Below, piece by piece: positions 28,532 through 33,391 of a stretch of DNA of 33,391 bases (its first letter is position 1; the number at the start of each line of letters is the position of its first letter). This stretch comes from Fragilaria radians. Taxonomy: Eukaryota > Bacillariophyta > Fragilariophyceae > Fragilariales > Fragilariaceae. Position numbers and translations under genes: made by a program. The stretch lies in assembly GCA_900642245.1 (NCBI GenBank), contig CAAAJI010000347.1, positions 22,547 through 55,937 of the forward strand. The letters are read 5' to 3'. Under the pieces are notes generated by a model. That model had not been told where the DNA came from. It searched no databases and saw only the letters and a list, made by a program, of their open reading frames with translations.

Positions 28532-29641
28532 ATGAAATATGTTGCCTTAATCATGGCATGTGCCTTTACGTCTCTAGACATTGTGACGTCTTCCTCTCTC
28601 CATAGTGATAATCGAGATTTGAAGAATCGTATCATTGGAGGGACCATTGCCAATGCCACACGATATCCATACTTCACTCTTTTAACAATATATTACCAAT
28701 CAGGCACATCCTTCTATTGTGGTGGATCTTTAATACATCCAGATGTCGTATTGACTGCGGCACATTGTCTTGATGCAGATTCGTTAGATCCCATTGCTCA
28801 GATTGATGCTCTTGTGAATTACACACGAAGTAAGGCCGTCACAGGACTCCTAACAGGCTTTGAACATTATCGATTTGGAATGACACACTATCAACATACA
28901 AAATTTGACAATATCAGACTTGTGAATGATATTGGTATAATCTTTCTGGATTCACCAGTCGATGCTGTTACACCTGTCAAACTGAATGATAATGGTAATA
29001 TACCTTATGTTGGTGATCCAGTAACTGTGATTGGTCACGGTCTCATGTCCAACACAGTTACGACATCTCAGTTTGCTAAATATTTGATGGAAGTTTCCGT
29101 TCCTGTCGTATCATTTCAAGATTGCAATGATAAGAATTCCTATCGAGGAACTATTGTCAATAAATCCATGATTTGTGCTGGTGCTTCTACGGGTGGTAAA
29201 GGTAGTTGCAATGGTGATTCTGGTGGACCATGGATTATCCGTGGTAATTCAGCCACACAAGACATACAGGTTGGTATTGTTTCGTTTGGAAGTGACAAGG
29301 GATGTTCGATTGTCAATTATCCCAGTGTCTTTACTAGAGTATCAACTTACAAACAGTGGATACAAGATATGATTTGTCAATACAGTAATGTCAAGCCAAC
29401 GTCTTGTTCGAATGGTGCTCAGCCAACCAGTGCAGAGCCATCCACTATGATGCCTGTGGTCATGAAACCACCAACTCGAAAGCCTAGGCCTACATCTCGA
29501 CCAACTCGGGCTCCTACTAAAAAGAAACGACGGACAAGATCACCGACTCTAGAACCTACATCACAACCAACAGAATCACCAATCATTCCCAGCGCACCAG
29601 TGAATCCTCCTTCATTGGTACAAGCTCCCTTTGTTTCATAA
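28532..29641 (+). CDS. Secreted S1-family serine protease, copy 3
   Basis: 369 residues. Signal peptide (KYVALIMACAFTSLDIVTSS), a short propeptide ending at Arg33, then IIGG. Triad: His78 (LTAAHC), Asp133 (NDIGI), Ser230 (GDSGGP). The trypsin-189 equivalent is Gly224, so the S1 pocket has no acidic base. The residue after GDSGGP is Trp (GGPW), whereas the other copies have Leu. The tail has two Met-rich positions (PSTMMPVVMK) followed by TRKPRPTSRPTRAPTKKKRR and Pro/Thr/Ser repeats. The frame is complete and uninterrupted, with the first Met directly opening the signal peptide. It probably acts outside the cell, with unknown substrate. Confidence 0.92.
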   Translation: MKYVALIMACAFTSLDIVTSSSLHSDNRDLKNRIIGGTIANATRYPYFTLLTIYYQSGTSFYCGGSLIHPDVVLTAAHCLDADSLDPIAQIDALVNYTRSKAVTGLLTGFEHYRFGMTHYQHTKFDNIRLVNDIGIIFLDSPVDAVTPVKLNDNGNIPYVGDPVTVIGHGLMSNTVTTSQFAKYLMEVSVPVVSFQDCNDKNSYRGTIVNKSMICAGASTGGKGSCNGDSGGPWIIRGNSATQDIQVGIVSFGSDKGCSIVNYPSVFTRVSTYKQWIQDMICQYSNVKPTSCSNGAQPTSAEPSTMMPVVMKPPTRKPRPTSRPTRAPTKKKRRTRSPTLEPTSQPTESPIIPSAPVNPPSLVQAPFVS

Positions 29642-29873
29642 ACTATTTATTAGAAATACTTGGTAGTGTTGAAAATAGAATACCAGAAGAGGAAATTTTA
29701 TTTCGGTCGTGCAATCATAGAATCTTGAATTAAGATATTTACAGTCAGCTAAAGCTAAATGTTCTTCGTTTGTACAAAGTTGATACGATGAAGGGTTTAC
29801 AACCATAATTTACATATGTTTTACGAAAAGGTGAAGTTTAATTTCAAGGACAAACTGTAGAGTCTATTTTGCC

Positions 29874-30437
29874 CTATAGTATTGAATGGAACCGAAACTT
29901 CAAATCATCGTTTCGTAATTCTTGATAGGAACAATCTCGTCCGACATAATTTAACAGATATTGGGCGATGTCACGTTTGGTCCGAAACGACAATCGTGCT
30001 ACATGCGAAAAGGTAACCTGAGGATCGACAAAGCGTTCATGTTTACCACGATATTGTTGTAAGTATTGTACGAATTCATCCAAACTTCGTTGTGGGACAT
30101 CAAAGCAACGAATCTCACCAGCAGTTCGGATGAAATCGGATGTCCATACCAACTTTCACCACCAAGTTTTGACAAGGAAGGAGATTTTTGTGGAAGAATA
30201 GATAGACTCCTACGACCATCCATGGTTTGTTCTGATATTCGATGTATCATAACATTCATCGTCGTCGTCATCATCATCGTCTTGTTCGGACGCGGCAACC
30301 AAAAGCATTATGTTTGGCAAAAACAAAAATATTGGACGAATCCGAAGACTCGGACGACAGGAAACTAATCTGATTGGACTATATTCTCCAATTCTTGGTA
30401 CTTGATTAAGGAAATCAAGTTCAATATCATTGTGCAA
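29874..30437 (-). pseudogene. Broken or intron-containing gene of unknown function
   Basis: The minus strand shows coding-like sequence in three frames in succession. 30437 to about 30215 encodes a segment with a run of seven Asp (ASEQDDDDDDDECYDTSNI). A second frame then gives SLSILPQKSPSLSKLGGES, and the frame 30152-29874 gives TSDFIRTAGEIRCFDVPQRS, LDEFVQYLQQYRGKHERF and a C-terminus with HVARLSFRTKRDIAQYLLNY. The last part looks like a real globular protein end, but I do not recognise the family. Two frame changes within about 150 bp indicate either a decaying gene or short introns; I could not find a GT-AG pair that joins the frames cleanly. Confidence 0.4.
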
Positions 30438-31214
30438 GAATTATTAACGTTTTCATCATTAGTTCATAAAATCTTTTTGCTGCTTAAGATTCACAGCAAA
30501 CACTCATACCATAGTACTTGTTACAAAGCATTGCATTGGCGTGGTATTTTAGAGCACTGAAATGGAAAAACCAAGACTAGATCTTGCTTTACCTTCTTTG
30601 CAAGCTAATTTGTCCTTTTCCAATAGTATTGTTTACATGGAGAAATAAAAAAGTTTCCTGAATGCTGAACACAAAAATTTCTGCATTTACCAATAAGCTA
30701 GCACCAGTTCTTTAATTCACAAAAGATTATGATATGTTCAAATTAAGCGAACTGCTTTAATGCATATGTTATGGCATGTATGATTGATATCACTCATATA
30801 AAATTGCTTCCTGCCTCAAACTCTAATTCAATTCCAGCAAATTCACTTAATCAGTAAATTTTCCAAGTATTTGCCCTGGCCTTCAATTGAGATCTTTCGT
30901 AAAGCATCACTTTACTTTGGTAGGCCTTCACAAAATGATTGGATACGAAATCAGATGTAGGGCAGAACCACAGAATTCCAACATGGAAGCATTGATTTAA
31001 ATCCACGGATACCTAAATGGAATGTAAATAAGATTATAAGTCTTTGATCATTCAGAAGTTATAAAACATTGGTTTGGGTCTCCTCTATGAATTCTATGAA
31101 GCAAGAATTTCAAATAAATTTTTTATATATTTTATCTGAATCAAAGATTCCGTTGTACGACGACAATGCAATCTCTCACACAGTAGTATTGGATAAGCCA
31201 AATCTATAACCATT
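30438..31214. other. Intergenic, nothing recognised
   Basis: AT-rich sequence downstream of the minus-strand protease gene that ends at 31215. No repeats, RNA gene or conserved frame seen. Confidence 0.45.
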
Positions 31215-32282
31215 TCAACTAAACGATGGAGAACCATAGGAAGGAGATTGTCCGAATGAGGGAGAATTCGCAGCGATCGGTGCTTCCGTGGGTTCCGGTG
31301 TAGGCGGCCTTGTTCTTGTAGGCGAGGGAGTTGGTTTAGCAACATTCGAGCAAGATGCTGGCTTCACTTTACTGTAGAGACAAATCAGATCTCGAACCCA
31401 TTTCCTAAAAGTTGATACTCTGGTAAAGACGCTGGGATAGTTGACAATAGAACAGCCACTGCCACTTCCGAACGAAACAATACCCACTTGTAAGTCCTGT
31501 GTGGCTGAATTACCACGGATGATCAAAGGACCACCGGAATCTCCCTTACAAGTACCTTTTCCGCCTGACGAAGCACCGGCACAAATCATGGCTTGTTCAA
31601 CAATAAATCCCCCATAGGAATTCTGGTCATTACAATCTTGAAACGACACAATAGGAACGGAAACTTCCATCAAGTATTGAGGATACTGAGCTACCGCTGC
31701 GTTGGAAATACGTCCGTGACCAAAAACGGTCACTGGTTCACCAACAGAAGGTACATTGCCATTATCATTGAGGCTTACTGGTCTCACTGCATTGACTGGT
31801 GAGTCAAGGTAGACTAGACCGACATCATTTAAGATTTTTGCCTTGTCATAATTCGGGTGTTTGATGTACGAAATTCCTGATCGAGAATGCTCAAAGCCTG
31901 TTGGAGAGCCAGTGACGGCACTATTTCGAGTGTAATTTACGATAGCTCTGATTTTTGTGATTGGATTATTCGCGCTGGGATCAATACAATGAGCTGCCGT
32001 CAAAACGACATCTGGATTCACCAAAGATCCTCCGCAAAACGAGGATGGGCCAGATTGGAAAGTAACACTTAAATATGTATAGTAAGGATAGCGTTGGGCA
32101 TGCGCAATCGTCCCTCCAATGATACGATTCTTCAAATCTCTGTCATCACTCTGAGACTCTGTTGTCACTTCACTCTGAGACTCTGTTGTCACTTCTCTCT
32201 GGATCTGAAGAGGTGAGGAAACAACGACATCAAGAGAGAGAAAGGCACATGCCATGACCAAGGCGATGGATGCATAATTCAT
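31215..32282 (-). CDS. Secreted S1-family serine protease, copy 4
   Basis: 355 residues from the Met at 32282 (MNYASIALVMACAF), three residues inside the longest frame and matching copy 1. Signal peptide to about residue 23. The propeptide is longer than in the other copies and contains an exact eight-residue duplication (EVTTESQS twice). Activation after Arg53 (NR/IIGG). Triad: His98, Asp153 (NDVGL), Ser249 (GDSGGP). The trypsin-189 equivalent is Gly243. The C-terminal tail is the shortest of the family, with PTPSPTRTRPPTPEPTEAP and a Ser/Gly/Tyr-rich end but without the strongly basic TRKPRPT block. It is inverted relative to the other copies, so it arose by a different rearrangement or a later inversion. 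Confidence 0.92.
   Translation of the reverse strand: MNYASIALVMACAFLSLDVVVSSPLQIQREVTTESQSEVTTESQSDDRDLKNRIIGGTIAHAQRYPYYTYLSVTFQSGPSSFCGGSLVNPDVVLTAAHCIDPSANNPITKIRAIVNYTRNSAVTGSPTGFEHSRSGISYIKHPNYDKAKILNDVGLVYLDSPVNAVRPVSLNDNGNVPSVGEPVTVFGHGRISNAAVAQYPQYLMEVSVPIVSFQDCNDQNSYGGFIVEQAMICAGASSGGKGTCKGDSGGPLIIRGNSATQDLQVGIVSFGSGSGCSIVNYPSVFTRVSTFRKWVRDLICLYSKVKPASCSNVAKPTPSPTRTRPPTPEPTEAPIAANSPSFGQSPSYGSPSFS
32155..32205 (-). repeat. 24-bp in-frame duplication in the protease propeptide
   Basis: Two adjacent copies of a 24-base unit (plus strand contains CTCTGAGACTCTGTTGTCAC, then the same series again with small differences). It encodes EVTTESQS twice between the signal peptide and the activation site. 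Confidence 0.8.
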
Positions 32283-33391
32283 GCAAATCATTTTCGTGTT
32301 AGCTTTGGATTTCCCAGGGGCTTCAGTTGTGCGAAAAGTAGCATGTGACTTTCCTCAAAGAAGGGCGAATACCTGTAGTAAAATTTGTACCACGACCATA
32401 CGACTTTCCAGAAAAATCTACGAGTGTTCGAATCCAAGATCGTCAGTGTGTGGCAAAAATGACCTTCCTCATAACCTGGCTGATAACCAAAAGAATGCAG
32501 GAGTTACTAGCCGAGAGGGTAGAATCTTTAGAAAATACTTTTCATCTTTGACCTTTACTTCTATAAATTGATAGTGCTGTCCTGTAATTTGTATACTTTT
32601 TATCAGACCCAGCAGCTCCCTGTGAATTATACTTCTCAATTGGTTGAGTTTTGTATAGTTGTACAGATTTGCACGCTTGGAGTTGTGGTGTTTTTATCAT
32701 CTTAGTCCTATCCCTGGAAGCCCAGGTAGAACTCATTGCATTTCCTTATTTGGCTCTCAAAAAAGGAAATTAAATTGTTCACAATCTTATTCTAATTGGC
32801 TTGGCAAGCTTTAATTATTTATTGTTTTGCATTTAATCATTTCCCCCATTAGACCGCAAACATTTGGCCCTTCCCTACCCTGCGGTATTTCCACAATATC
32901 CTTGTCCTAACATTTGCATCTCAAGCCAAAGCTATTTTGAATAAGGATGTTGCGATGAATATTTCAGACAGAAAATAATTCTATATCACAATCAAATTGG
33001 CGCATTTCTTCGATTCTCATTCAAAATATAATGTGTTTCGACATTCTTTGATTAGAGATTTTTAATGTAACCTAAAATACAATTATTCAAATCTTAAAAA
33101 CGCTGTAATAATCAGGTAACAATTGCCAAAATGTTGAAACTATTTTGAGCGCAAAAAATTTTTATACAAAGACTATCAATCAGATCAGTTGGTTGTAATA
33201 AGTCAATGCTTTCCGAGCGAGTACACCCTGAGAATTTGCATCATACGTTTCAAGTAGGTCAAATTACGTCAAGATTCCGATTTCAATAAAAGGTGAAATA
33301 ATAAAAGGGAATTTTGTTTTGTCCGTCTGTCTGTAGTCCAAAATGTTCCGTGAGTGAATATTGGTCTGTCTATCAACCACAGTTTTTGTGT
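32283..33391. other. Intergenic to window end, nothing recognised
   Basis: Upstream of the minus-strand protease gene and should contain its promoter. Open frames at 32281-32571 and 32345-32551 overlap each other and show no motif. GTTCGAATCC near 32430 resembles a tRNA B box, but no tRNA fold surrounds it. Confidence 0.45.

Noticed and set aside
32428..32440. B-box-like GTTCGAATCC suggesting a tRNA
   Set aside because: The flanking bases do not form a T stem and no A box or acceptor stem is present.

Overview
The window looks like nuclear DNA of a diatom, or at least a photosynthetic stramenopile. Three things suggest this: long AT-rich reading frames with no obvious introns; a secreted protein whose signal peptide ends in a Cys-Ala/Phe junction like the ASAFAP motif of diatom plastid preproteins; and Ty1/copia elements of the kind common in diatoms. 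The species cannot be named from sequence alone.

Layout. 1-1.7 kb: no convincing gene. 1.7-3.3 kb: an intact leucine-rich-repeat (LRR) gene that has lost its ancestral start codon. 3.6-8.3 kb: a nested retrotransposon. A decayed plus-strand copia element (4111-7447, two 218-bp LTRs, 5-bp target duplication ATCAC) lies inside the RNase H coding region of an older minus-strand copia fragment. 9.0-10.6 kb: a second LRR gene, a close paralogue of the first, broken near its 3' end by one extra A. 11.3-16.3 kb, minus: a 1695-residue protein with ankyrin-like, RCC1-like, BACK-like and U1-type zinc-finger regions, plus a 621-bp tandem duplication with a 20-N assembly gap exactly at the junction. 16.5-17.9 kb: a divergently transcribed VTT-domain (TVP38/DedA-type) membrane protein. 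18.5-20.7 kb: a 724-residue protein I do not recognise. 21.2-21.8 kb, minus: a small probable plastid preprotein.

23-32.3 kb holds a cluster of four secreted S1-family serine protease genes. Three are intact (22994, 28532, and 32282 on the minus strand) and one (26233) is a pseudogene. The intact copies have a signal peptide, a short propeptide ending in Arg before IIGG, a complete His/Asp/Ser triad, and a Pro/Thr-rich tail. The tail is strongly basic in two of them. All have Gly where trypsin has the S1 Asp189. A broken minus-strand gene lies at 29.9-30.4 kb.

The recurring theme is local gene duplication followed by decay: an LRR pair, a protease cluster and an internal repeat. The most informative single structure is the nested retroelement. 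Its left LTR is joined straight into the middle of gag through an 8-bp copy of the right flank, which records a rearrangement after insertion. No prokaryotic operons, CRISPR arrays, rRNA or convincing tRNA genes were seen. No wholly new system can be claimed; the protease cluster and the multidomain RCC1 protein are the best candidates for unusual biology.
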